Source: Spirosoma fluviale
GTDB taxonomy: Bacteria > Bacteroidota > Bacteroidia > Cytophagales > Spirosomataceae
DNA length: 64,000 nucleotides
Assembly (NCBI RefSeq): GCF_900230225.1
Contig: NZ_OCNH01000001.1
Coordinates: forward strand, 2,232,001 to 2,296,000
Direction: 5' to 3'
Shown here: positions 35,729-44,367 of the stretch, piece after piece
Layout of the letters: every line of letters begins with the position of its first letter
Position numbering within the stretch: position 1 is the first letter of the stretch
Notes under the pieces: generated by a model
Seen by the model: the letters and a program-made list of their open reading frames with translations, nothing else
Told to the model about the DNA's origin: nothing
Database searches by the model: none
Translations under genes and position numbers: made by a program

Positions 35729-37876
35729 ATGGGAGCTATAATTCGATTGGGGGGATTCGTTATCCTATACCTGCTCTTTCTGCAAGGAAAGAGCCAATCT
35801 GTCTTTTTGCGAAACCCACTACAGACCTACGATCTGTTTCGGCAGAGCCTGATCCTTGAAGTTCAGCCCGGCCGGATTACTATCGACTCCCTGTTACAAC
35901 ACCCGAACCGGTATCCGTTTACGCCTACCGAAAATCAGAAAATTCGTCCGGACGATTACCAGCGAGCCTACTGGTTTCGTATCGACCTCACCAACCCAAC
36001 AACCGACCCTTTCTTTCTCCACTTTGTGTATTCGGGTACGGAGCGGATTGACGTGTATGAAGTAGCCAATAACCGAATTATCAACCGGCAACATTTAGGG
36101 CGGCTTGTTGCCGAGCCACAGGAACCGTTTCGATACAGTAAGCTGATATATCCGCTGCAAATTCAAAATGGGCAGACGCACACCCTGTACATCTACATGC
36201 AGGGTATCTACACGACCTGCCTGTATTTCAACGCCCGGTCGACGATTAACCTGCTGGGCACCATTCATAGGGAAGATCTTTTTTACGGACTTTATTACGG
36301 ATTTATTCTCATTATTATCGTGTACAGTTTGTTGCTGTTCATTCGACTGGGAGACCGGGACACCCTGCTTTATGCCATCTGGGTGTTGAGTGTAGGCGTT
36401 CAATTGGGTTTGTACAGGGGCTTCACGGCTGAGTTTTTGTGGTCAGCCAACCCATCGCTCGAACGCTACGGCAGTGCAGTAGCCGGTTTGACGGGTTTTC
36501 TTCATGTGCTTTTTACCCTATACTTCCTTCGTTTACGACAGCGGGCCAGACGCTTTTATCTGGTGGGGCTGGTGGCTATTGGCGCCTACTTGCTGAGTAC
36601 CATCCTCTTTGTTTTTTCCGTTTACTGGGGTAACGGCACCGGCCGAACCATTGACCTGATTCCACTAATGGCATTGGCAGAAGGCATTTTCAGTATCGTA
36701 ACTGCTTTTGTCATTTACCGACAGGGGTTCAAACCAGCCTTGTTTTATCTGGTCGGTAACCTGGTCTTTTTTGTGTCAATTTTTGTTTTTCTACAGTACG
36801 CCTACGGCTTCTTGCCCCACTTGTTCTGGACCTACAACAGCATTCATATTGGCTCCGGATTTGAGATTATTCTGTTTACCCTTGCCCTTTCTTACAAGGT
36901 AAACCTGCTCAAGAAAAAACAGGACGAAGCCATACGGGAGCAGCTTCGGCTGTCGGAAGACAACCGCCAACTGGTAGAAACGCAGAATGTCGTCCTCGAA
37001 CAAAAGGTACAGGAGCGAACGCAGCAACTTAATGCCCGGCAGGAGGAGTTAAAAACAACCCTGAAGGAATTACAGTCAACACAAACCCAGCTCATACAAA
37101 AAGAAAAGCTGGCTAGTCTGGGGCAATTAATGACAGGCATCGCGCATGAAATTCAAAACCCCCTTAATCTGGTCAATAATTTTTCAGAATTAGGCGAAGA
37201 GATCGTTTTGGAACTTCAGGCGGAGCTAAAAAACGACCAGTCGGCTCCCGCCCAGGAGCTATTCGGCCAGTTGGAATTGTACCTGCAAAAGATTACCCAT
37301 CATGGCAAACGGGCTTCATCAATTGTCCGGTCTATGCTTGAGCATTCACGTAGCAGCTCCGGGGCGAAACAGAATATAGACCTGAATGCACTTGTCCAGG
37401 ATTACTTTAACCTTACTTATAGAAGCACAAAAGCCAATACATCTGGTACACCCATTCAACTACATACTGATTTCGACCCAACAATTGTGACCGTCAGTGT
37501 TATGCATCAAGAGTTATCCAGGGTTCTCATAAACCTGTTCACAAACGCTTTTTATACCGTGTTGGAAAAGGCAGAGAGAGTTGGGAAGACCTATGAACCC
37601 CAAGTTTGGGTAAGTACCCAACGGTTCGCCAATTCCATACAGTTGGTGATCAAAGACAATGGCAGGGGTATTCCTCCCGCCATCATTGAAAAGATTTACC
37701 AGCCATTTTTCACGACCAAGCCAACCGGCCAGGGAATTGGACTGGGCCTTTCGCTTAGCTATGATATCATCACCAAAGGTCATGATGGGACCATTACGGT
37801 GAATTCGGAAGTAGATACGGGAACTGAGTTTATCATTGATCTGCCATTGTTTAAACCGGATCAGGCAAAAAAATAG
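35729..37876 (+). CDS. 7TM-DISM membrane histidine kinase
   Basis: From the ATG at 35729 this is a 715-residue kinase with a signal peptide (MGAIIRLGGFVILYLLFLQGKSQS). An earlier in-frame GTG at 35684 gives a poorer N-terminus. The extracytoplasmic domain (about 25-175, with PDDYQRAYWFRIDLTN) is of the 7TMR-DISMED2 kind, which resembles carbohydrate-binding folds. Seven transmembrane helices follow at about 185-395, then a coiled coil (400-465). A HisKA-type domain has His473 in GIAHEIQNPLN, and the HATPase shows DNGRGIP and GQGIGLGLSLSYDI. There is no receiver of its own, so it needs a partner; the preceding gene with two receivers fits. Confidence 0.9.
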   Translation: MGAIIRLGGFVILYLLFLQGKSQSVFLRNPLQTYDLFRQSLILEVQPGRITIDSLLQHPNRYPFTPTENQKIRPDDYQRAYWFRIDLTNPTTDPFFLHFVYSGTERIDVYEVANNRIINRQHLGRLVAEPQEPFRYSKLIYPLQIQNGQTHTLYIYMQGIYTTCLYFNARSTINLLGTIHREDLFYGLYYGFILIIIVYSLLLFIRLGDRDTLLYAIWVLSVGVQLGLYRGFTAEFLWSANPSLERYGSAVAGLTGFLHVLFTLYFLRLRQRARRFYLVGLVAIGAYLLSTILFVFSVYWGNGTGRTIDLIPLMALAEGIFSIVTAFVIYRQGFKPALFYLVGNLVFFVSIFVFLQYAYGFLPHLFWTYNSIHIGSGFEIILFTLALSYKVNLLKKKQDEAIREQLRLSEDNRQLVETQNVVLEQKVQERTQQLNARQEELKTTLKELQSTQTQLIQKEKLASLGQLMTGIAHEIQNPLNLVNNFSELGEEIVLELQAELKNDQSAPAQELFGQLELYLQKITHHGKRASSIVRSMLEHSRSSSGAKQNIDLNALVQDYFNLTYRSTKANTSGTPIQLHTDFDPTIVTVSVMHQELSRVLINLFTNAFYTVLEKAERVGKTYEPQVWVSTQRFANSIQLVIKDNGRGIPPAIIEKIYQPFFTTKPTGQGIGLGLSLSYDIITKGHDGTITVNSEVDTGTEFIIDLPLFKPDQAKK

Positions 37877-37895
37877 CCCCGACTAGCGGGGCTAT
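37873..37895. terminator. Bidirectional terminator
   Basis: A 9-bp GC-rich stem (ATAGCCCCG with CGGGGCTAT) and a 5-nt loop are flanked by an A run on the left and TATA on the right. It lies between the convergent kinase and sugar-dehydrogenase-like genes and overlaps the kinase stop codon. Confidence 0.75.
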
Positions 37896-37927
37896 ATAAG
37901 ATTTGTCCATGGTGGTGGCATTAGACT

Positions 37928-39241
37928 TTATTTCTTCGACGAAGCCGTTGCTTTCGCATTCGACGCCTGGTAGCTGATCTTAAACAGCGTTCCATTCAGG
38001 TCATCGGTCACGTACAGCGAACCGTCCGGTCCCTGCGCCAGTCCACAGGGGCGGTGCTGAACCGGACCCGTTGGCTTCACCAAATCCGTACCGGCAAAAT
38101 TATCGGCGAAGATTTCCCACTGACCCGATGGCTTGCCGTTCTTGAACGGAACAAACCCGATCAAATACCCTTTGTGTAACTCCTGCGACTGCGCATGGAA
38201 GGCAATAAAAGCCCCGTTACGGTACTTCTCCGGGAAAGCCGTTCCCGTGTAGAACAACAGGCCATTAGGCCCCATATGCGCCGGGAAAGCCGCTACTGGA
38301 TTAATGGTTTTGGCCGTTCCGGTTTTCTTGCCATCGCCACCGTACTCCGGAGCCAGAATTTTCTTTTTCTGAAAATGGTCGTAATACACGTAAGGCCAGC
38401 CCGCATCGTCGCCCTGATGCACTTCGTACATCGTTTCGGCGGGTAGCTCGGCGCTTTGTTTGGGGGTGTAATACTGCGGGTAGAAATCATCGAACTTGCC
38501 CCGACCGTGCTGTAGCACAAACAGCGAGTTGGTTTTGCTGTTCCAGTCCAGGCCAACCACGTTTTTCAGGCCGGTAGCAAAACGAACCCCGCTGGAGAAA
38601 GGCTGGTCCAGAACATCGGCTTTGAAGCGCCAGATACCGGCGGCCGAGTCGAGCAGCGGGCAGGGCATCAGGCCTTTGCCCGTTCCGGCTTCCCGGCAGG
38701 CGTCGTTATCTGAAGCAATGTTAACATACACGTTTCCCTGATTGTCGACGGCAATGGATTTCGACTTATCGCGGTCTTTTTCACGCAAGCCGGATACGAG
38801 TTTCTCGGGCGCATCCGGGTTGATCACTTCCTGATTTTCGTTCAGCTTATACCGGAAAATGCTGTTATTGGACGAGGTGTACAAATAGCCATTCCGGATA
38901 AAAATACCCGTACCGGGATAATCGCCGAAGCCAACCCGTTCATCGACTACACCGTCTTTGTTGGTGTCGCGTAAGCGGTAAATACCCTTACCATCTTTCA
39001 GTTTGGCCAGTTTCACATAAATATCGCCGGTTTTATTCACAACGATGTGCCGGGCTGCCCCCACTTCTTCCGCCACAACAGTAGCCGAAAAACCAGCGGG
39101 CAGCTTCACTTCCGCTCCGGTAATGGATTTCTTCGCATTGGCAGCAGCCTTTACGGGTGGCTTGGCAGGCAACCCAGACGCACCGTTCAGCGAGAACAAG
39201 GACGTAGCCAGACAGGTAATTACTACAAAAGATTTGTTCAT
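37928..39241 (-). CDS. Secreted PQQ-type sugar (sorbosone-like) dehydrogenase
   Basis: This is a 437-residue protein with a signal peptide (MNKSFVVITCLATSLFSLNGASG). The rest looks like the six-bladed propeller of soluble glucose/L-sorbosone dehydrogenases: KLPAGFSATVVAEEVGAARHI, YRLRDTNKDGVVDE, SIAVDNQGNVYVNI, FATGLKNVVGLDWN, GDDAGWPYVYYDH, HRPCGLAQGPDGSLYVTDD. These enzymes oxidise aldoses or sorbosone with PQQ and pass electrons to a cytochrome. It starts 40 nt after the larger dehydrogenase-cytochrome protein, so the two are one operon, and the fused cytochrome upstream may accept its electrons (inference). Confidence 0.82.
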   Translation of the reverse strand: MNKSFVVITCLATSLFSLNGASGLPAKPPVKAAANAKKSITGAEVKLPAGFSATVVAEEVGAARHIVVNKTGDIYVKLAKLKDGKGIYRLRDTNKDGVVDERVGFGDYPGTGIFIRNGYLYTSSNNSIFRYKLNENQEVINPDAPEKLVSGLREKDRDKSKSIAVDNQGNVYVNIASDNDACREAGTGKGLMPCPLLDSAAGIWRFKADVLDQPFSSGVRFATGLKNVVGLDWNSKTNSLFVLQHGRGKFDDFYPQYYTPKQSAELPAETMYEVHQGDDAGWPYVYYDHFQKKKILAPEYGGDGKKTGTAKTINPVAAFPAHMGPNGLLFYTGTAFPEKYRNGAFIAFHAQSQELHKGYLIGFVPFKNGKPSGQWEIFADNFAGTDLVKPTGPVQHRPCGLAQGPDGSLYVTDDLNGTLFKISYQASNAKATASSKK

Positions 39242-39280
39242 GGATTGGGGATAATCGTACTTGACTTGGTTTAATTAGGT

Positions 39281-42037
39281 TTACTTTCCAGTAGGTTTAT
39301 TGAGCTCACTCGTGGCCGTTGCTTTTCGCTTGAATTGGAGCCATTCGAGCGAAATCAGGGGTTTATCGGGACTACCGGGCTTGTCGAACACAAAATAAAG
39401 ATCCTGCTTACCGCCCACACTCTGAATAGGAGCGCTCGCATCCGAATAGTTTTTCCACTCGCCGGTGGGCGTGTAGTTCAGCGTACTGATAACCGGCCCG
39501 GTGGGCGAACCGGTATGAACGTTGATCGTGGCCGCTTCATCCTTCGACGAATAATGATACATGAGTTGATCAATATCCTTCAGGTCAATGCCCTTCAATA
39601 CGAAGAACGACGCATGTTTGGCGTTCCCCAGGCGTCGCCCCTGCTTCGACATTTTATAAACGGAGTCGGCTTCGGCACCGAGTACTTTAGCCGGACGCAG
39701 CACGAGGACATCGTTTTTTGTGAGCGCCAGTTTGGGCATGGGTGCGCCAACGCTACCCTTGTCGGTGTACGATGCAGTCAGGATGTACCGGCTCTGGGCG
39801 TCGTTGCCGACATGGTCTTTCAGCACCAGACTTCCCTGCTGCGGAAGCCGATTGTCGGTGGGCTGATTGGCCAGGGAGAAAATGTACTTGACCATTTCGG
39901 TTGTTTCTTCCCGCGAGAGCTGCGGGTGAGCACTCATGGCGTGTTCGCCCCAAACGCCCCCGCCCCCAATAATGATCTTGTTGGCCAGTTTGGCCGTTGC
40001 GGTCTTATCACCCTGGTACTTTTTGGCGACTTCCGTAAAAGACGGCCCCACCGACTTAGCGGCTACCTGATGGCAGGCTTTGCAATCGCTGCCAGCAATC
40101 AGGGATTTACCCAGGTTGTACGAAGCCGAAATCTGCTGGTGACCTACCGGCTGGTCGTTACCGGCTAGTTTGGGAATGTAGGTCAGCGCCACATTTACCT
40201 TTTTCTTGTCGATCACCTTATCTTCCTGATCGGTCACGGCTACGGAATACCGCAGTGGGGTTTGATCCGGGAAGAAAAACGTGCTGTTGTCCGTAGTGGC
40301 AATGGCGACCTGCGGCATCCGGTTTCCTACTTTAATCGTCAGGGTATCGGTACTTGTTTTGCCGGACGGGTCCGTAACGGTCAGCAGGGCGTTGTAAATC
40401 CCATTTTTGCGAAAGGTATAGGTCGGGTTGGCCTCGGTCGAGGCTACTTTGTTGCCCTCAAACCGCCACTGGTAGCGTAGATTGTCCGTTTTATCGTAAT
40501 CGTAACTTTTGCTTTTGAACGCGACCGTCAACGGAGCCAGGCCAATGGTATCTTTGGCGGCAGCTTTGGCCACGGGTGCCCGGTTGCCGGGGTTGAAATC
40601 AATTCGTACCAGCCGCGCATCGTCGTTGTCGATGCCGTAAACCGAGCCATATTCCAACATGTAGAACGAGCCTTCGGGGCCAATTTCCATGTCGACCGGC
40701 CGCCGGAAATCGCCCGTTGCGGGCATAAACGGCTCCATCGACTGAAAATTCTGCTGATCGTCGAGTCGCACGGCAAAGACCCAGTTGCGCATCCAGTCGT
40801 ACATGAACAGGGCTTTATCGTAATAAACCGGTATTTTCGTCTTCGACTGGAGGGCCGCATTGTAGTGATATACAGGGCCACCCATCGCACAACGACCGCC
40901 AACCCCCAGTTCGGGAAACTCATCCGATTTGTTGTACGGATACCACACCATCGCTTTGGTTGTTGGGGGGAGCTGTTTGGCACCGGTATTATTCGGGGAG
41001 TTGTTAACAGGTGCCGATGGATCGAACAGCGACCCGGCGTTTTTACTGGCGAAATCGTACTGATGATAGGCCTTGCTATCGCCCACAAAATACGGCCAGC
41101 CGTAGTTACCGGCCTTTTTCGCCTGGTTGAACTCATCATAGCCCCGTGGTCCCTGCGGCCCGTCGGTACCGGAATCCGGCCCGATTTCGCCCCAGTAGAC
41201 AATAGACGTAGCCGGATCGACCGAAATACGGTACGGATTTCGGCAACCCATCACATAAATTTCAGGGCGCGTTCCTGTTGTACCTTTCGGAAAAAGATTG
41301 CCATCCGGAATGGTGTAAGACCCATCGGCTTCGACATGAATTCTGAGAATTTTACCCCGCAGATCGTTCGGGTTCCCCGCCGACCGCTGGGCATCGAACG
41401 TTAACCGACCGGCCCGCTCGTCGATGGGCGCAAACCCGTTCGATTCGAAGGGTACGGTGTTGTCGCCGGTCGAAATAAACAGGTTGCCGTGGGTATCCCA
41501 GGCCATCGAGCCCCCCGTGTGGGCACTCACTTCGAGGTCGATCGGAAATTCGATGATGGACTTTTCACTGGCAATATCGAGCGTATTGTCATTGTTCATC
41601 ACGAACCGGGCAATCCGCTGCCTTGTCTGTTCCTTATCCTGAATAGTGTAAAAGAAATACAGGTAGTGGTTTTTGCTGAAATTCGGGTCGATGGTCATAC
41701 CGAGCAGCCCGTTCAGGTATTTATCGACGGCTTTTACCGGGAAATCATACAGCAAACGGGTTTTTCGCTGCACCGGATCGTACATGTAGAATTTACCACC
41801 CCGTTCAACGAAGAACACGCGGCCATCGGGAGCTACGGCCAGTTCCATAGGCTCGTTCAGGTCGTTGGACAGCACCGTTTTGGTGAAGCGGTTTTCTTCC
41901 GGCCGCTTTGTGGTATCGACCTGCGCCACCATTGGTTTAGGTAGCGACTTATTTCGTTTACCAGACTCACCAGTCAGCAAACCTAAGACACTGACCAATG
42001 CGCCACCCAGGGTAAAATAATTTAGTAGTGGAAACAT
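39281..42037 (-). CDS. Modular sugar dehydrogenase-PKD-cytochrome c-CBM6-like protein
   Basis: This 918-residue exported protein has an N-terminal hydrophobic segment. Residues about 50-480 are a glucose/sorbosone-dehydrogenase propeller (EPMELAVAPDGRVFFVERGGK, MAWDTHGNLFISTGDN, GCRNPYRISVDP). About 485-570 is a PKD domain (KTDNLRYQWRFEGN, TYTFRKNGIYNALLTVTDPSG). About 640-735 is a c-type cytochrome with heme motif CKACH (Cys652, Cys655, His656) and a likely axial Met in EHAMSAHP. About 740-918 resembles a CBM6-type carbohydrate-binding module. Joining oxidase, heme and glycan binding in one chain suggests surface oxidation of polysaccharide-linked or released sugar feeding the respiratory chain. 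It is the first gene of a two-gene operon. Confidence 0.85.
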   Translation of the reverse strand: MFPLLNYFTLGGALVSVLGLLTGESGKRNKSLPKPMVAQVDTTKRPEENRFTKTVLSNDLNEPMELAVAPDGRVFFVERGGKFYMYDPVQRKTRLLYDFPVKAVDKYLNGLLGMTIDPNFSKNHYLYFFYTIQDKEQTRQRIARFVMNNDNTLDIASEKSIIEFPIDLEVSAHTGGSMAWDTHGNLFISTGDNTVPFESNGFAPIDERAGRLTFDAQRSAGNPNDLRGKILRIHVEADGSYTIPDGNLFPKGTTGTRPEIYVMGCRNPYRISVDPATSIVYWGEIGPDSGTDGPQGPRGYDEFNQAKKAGNYGWPYFVGDSKAYHQYDFASKNAGSLFDPSAPVNNSPNNTGAKQLPPTTKAMVWYPYNKSDEFPELGVGGRCAMGGPVYHYNAALQSKTKIPVYYDKALFMYDWMRNWVFAVRLDDQQNFQSMEPFMPATGDFRRPVDMEIGPEGSFYMLEYGSVYGIDNDDARLVRIDFNPGNRAPVAKAAAKDTIGLAPLTVAFKSKSYDYDKTDNLRYQWRFEGNKVASTEANPTYTFRKNGIYNALLTVTDPSGKTSTDTLTIKVGNRMPQVAIATTDNSTFFFPDQTPLRYSVAVTDQEDKVIDKKKVNVALTYIPKLAGNDQPVGHQQISASYNLGKSLIAGSDCKACHQVAAKSVGPSFTEVAKKYQGDKTATAKLANKIIIGGGGVWGEHAMSAHPQLSREETTEMVKYIFSLANQPTDNRLPQQGSLVLKDHVGNDAQSRYILTASYTDKGSVGAPMPKLALTKNDVLVLRPAKVLGAEADSVYKMSKQGRRLGNAKHASFFVLKGIDLKDIDQLMYHYSSKDEAATINVHTGSPTGPVISTLNYTPTGEWKNYSDASAPIQSVGGKQDLYFVFDKPGSPDKPLISLEWLQFKRKATATSELNKPTGK

Positions 42038-42266
42038 GAAAATAGAGGATTGTTCGAATGCATTTTACACCTACATGGTTGGCCAAAGCCCACACTAGCT
42101 AAAGCAGGATGGGGGGCCGGTCTAACCGCCTATCCGAAAATTTGGCAAAGCGGTAATCTTTTCGTTAACCGAAGCCGTTATAGAAGTAATCCCTGAAGCG
42201 CTGAGTCAATTTTATCAGAAACAGACAAACGAATTAAATTTAATTCATAGATCTCTTTACAACACC

Positions 42267-42614
42267 ATGCAAACCCATGACGAGTTAGTGGAGGCCGTAT
42301 TCAACAACCCAAGTTACCGGAGTGAAGTATTGTGCATTATCAAACTTCGGGCGACGCTTGAATCGGCGTTAGAGGAACTGTCAGAACCTGCCAAACCAGA
42401 GAAGCCTATACGCAGGATGCTTCGTTACGATGATTTGATCGGGAAGTCGCCGATAATACAGTTCGCCGATTCACCCGAAATAAACCGGTGCCGCCATGGA
42501 ATTACCCTATTGTATTCTGCTCTGGCGAAAGGGATTATGCACACCCATTCCTTGTCGACGCAACAAGCCAATAAGGTTTTACTCGATGTCGTGACGCGCT
42601 ATACGAACAGGTAA
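42267..42614 (+). CDS. Hypothetical protein, 115 residues
   Basis: I do not recognise a family. The product is a soluble, helix-rich protein without a signal peptide. It has an acidic N-terminal helix (THDELVEAVFNNPSYRSEVL), a charged linker (LSEPAKPEKPIRRML) and a C-terminal helical part (SLSTQQANKVLLDVVTRYTNR). It begins with an ATG and is divergent from the modular dehydrogenase across 229 bp, with its own short gap before the SBF transporter gene. Composition is compatible with a real gene. Confidence 0.55.
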   Translation: MQTHDELVEAVFNNPSYRSEVLCIIKLRATLESALEELSEPAKPEKPIRRMLRYDDLIGKSPIIQFADSPEINRCRHGITLLYSALAKGIMHTHSLSTQQANKVLLDVVTRYTNR

Positions 42615-42752
42615 ATGGCATATACTTCAGGATGTAGACTTGCCGGTTAACAACACGGCTTCGTTTTGTTTTATAAATCGGACGGGATTTAGGCCCGATC
42701 AGTCAGGACTGAGCAATTATTTGATAGGTTTACGGATACGTTTCCGGATTGT

Positions 42753-43769
42753 ATGGCAAAAAATTCATTAGGCACTCTTATGGCCCGCGTTGGGCTCGAT
42801 TGGTTTATTCTCGCTTTGCTGGCCATGATTGGACTGGCGAAAGTCTGGCCCGAACCCGGTATTCAGGAAGGAATCCTTTCCCCGTCCTCGCTGGCCAACT
42901 ACGGGGTCACCCTGATTTTCTTTTTTTATGGCCTTCGCCTGAATTTCGACCAGCTAAAGGCAGGACTGCGTAACTACCGGTTACATCTACTCATTCATAC
43001 AACCACCTTTATTGTTTTTCCGGCCGTTGTGCTGGCCGCCCGTTCGTTTCTCCTTACGCCCGATACCGAATTACTCTGGCTGGGCATTTTCTACGTGGCT
43101 GCGCTACCCTCTACCGTCTCCTCATCCATTGTGATGGTCTCCATTGCCGGTGGCAACATTCCTGCCGCCATTTTCAACGCCAGTATCTCCAGTCTGATTG
43201 GCGTGTTCATTACCCCCCTCTGGATGAGTTATTTACTGAGCAGCACCAATGGCCAGTACGATCTCAATAGCGTCATCGGAAAATTGACCATTCAGGTTAT
43301 TGTGCCCGTAGTGCTGGGCTTGCTGCTGAATCGGAGGCTGGGCTGGTTTGCCGAACGATATAAATCCTATCTACGCTACTTCGACCAGTTAACGATTCTG
43401 CTGATCGTTTACACGGCGTTCTGCGAATCGTTCTCGCTTAACTTATTCGCCAGCTACTCGGCGGGCGATTTAGCCGAACTGGCGGGTATGATGCTGGGCT
43501 TATTCTTCCTTATCTTTGGCTTTGTTCACCTCATCAGCCGTCTTTTCAACTTTAACCGCGAAGACCGCATTACGGCGCTGTTCTGTGGGTCCAAAAAATC
43601 GCTGGTGCAGGGCAGTGTCATGGCCAAGGTGCTCTTCCCGGGCACTATTGCCGGGGTTGTGCTGCTGCCCATTATGGTTTACCATGCGCTTCAATTAATT
43701 GTTGCCAGTATCATCGCCCAGGGCATGGCCCATCGGCAGGAAGAAAAAGAAAAGGCCATTCAGGCGTAA
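42753..43769 (+). CDS. SBF-like (bile acid:sodium symporter superfamily) transporter
   Basis: This 338-residue membrane protein has about ten hydrophobic helices. Features of the SBF-like/SLC10A7 group include LILFFFYGLRL-type sequence after the first two helices (TLIFFFYGLRLNFDQLKAGL), the polar crossover AALPSTVSSSIVMVSIAGGN, and the late ALFCGSKKSLVQGSVMAKVLF segment. Members carry sodium-coupled organic acids or are linked to calcium and envelope traits; the substrate here is unknown. It stands as a single gene between two small genes. Confidence 0.87.
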   Translation: MAKNSLGTLMARVGLDWFILALLAMIGLAKVWPEPGIQEGILSPSSLANYGVTLIFFFYGLRLNFDQLKAGLRNYRLHLLIHTTTFIVFPAVVLAARSFLLTPDTELLWLGIFYVAALPSTVSSSIVMVSIAGGNIPAAIFNASISSLIGVFITPLWMSYLLSSTNGQYDLNSVIGKLTIQVIVPVVLGLLLNRRLGWFAERYKSYLRYFDQLTILLIVYTAFCESFSLNLFASYSAGDLAELAGMMLGLFFLIFGFVHLISRLFNFNREDRITALFCGSKKSLVQGSVMAKVLFPGTIAGVVLLPIMVYHALQLIVASIIAQGMAHRQEEKEKAIQA

Positions 43770-43890
43770 TTTAGGCCAATTCAGAGCGCGCAAACGGGCA
43801 TTCGGCGAGTATGCCCTGCTGCTTCGTTAAACGTTGCACACCGTTTTACCTCTAACGATCAAGAAACCCATAAAAACAAACAACTTGATC

Positions 43891-44286
43891 ATGAAAAAGA
43901 CAATCGCAGCCGCCCTTACTTTCTTTGCCCTTACCACCGCTACCAGCTTTGCCCAGGGTGTTTATTCAAGACCTTTTGACAATCGCGCTCCACAGGCACA
44001 GGGTCGTTACAACAACGACCAGGTTCAGGACGAACTCAAGATTGACCGGATCGACGCCATCGTAGGGCTGTCCCGCAGGCAGGAAAAGCAGCTTCGTAAG
44101 ATCGAAAATAACTACGACCAGCTTTTTGCCAGTGCCCGCATGACACCCGATGGCTTCCGTCAGCTTCAGCTTCGTAAACGGCAGGATGTGCTGGCGGTGC
44201 TGACCTCTTCGCAACGGGATCGACTGTTCGCTTACCAGCAAAATAATCGACCCGGTCGCCCAATGCCCTACGGTCGTCGCGGCTAA
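43891..44286 (+). CDS. Small secreted Spy/CpxP-like helical protein
   Basis: From the ATG at 43891 the product is 131 residues with a clear signal peptide (MKKTIAAALTFFALTTATSFAQG). The earlier in-frame TTG at 43834 would bury it and is rejected. The mature part is a charged helical hairpin (IDAIVGLSRRQEKQLRKIENNYDQLF, then DGFRQLQLRKRQDVLAVLTSSQRDRLFAYQ) with a Pro/Arg/Gly-rich tail. The repeated L-(S/T)-xx-Q pattern (LSRRQEKQL, LTSSQRDRL) recalls the LTxxQ motif of periplasmic Spy/CpxP chaperones. That link is inferred. It is followed at once by a bidirectional terminator. Confidence 0.75.
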   Translation: MKKTIAAALTFFALTTATSFAQGVYSRPFDNRAPQAQGRYNNDQVQDELKIDRIDAIVGLSRRQEKQLRKIENNYDQLFASARMTPDGFRQLQLRKRQDVLAVLTSSQRDRLFAYQQNNRPGRPMPYGRRG

Positions 44287-44311
44287 TCAGCCCAGCGCTT
44301 TATCTATCCTA

Positions 44312-44366
44312 CCGTAACGATCAACGGCCCCACCCTGCTAAGGATTGGGGCCGTTGATCGTTACGG
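44312..44366. terminator. 21-bp perfect hairpin, bidirectional terminator
   Basis: The arms at 44312-44332 and 44346-44366 are exact complements (CCGTAACGATCAACGGCCCC plus one base), with a 13-nt loop. It sits between the convergent Spy-like and kinase-fold genes and ends 1 nt before the latter's stop codon. Confidence 0.65.
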
Positions 44367-44367
44367 G

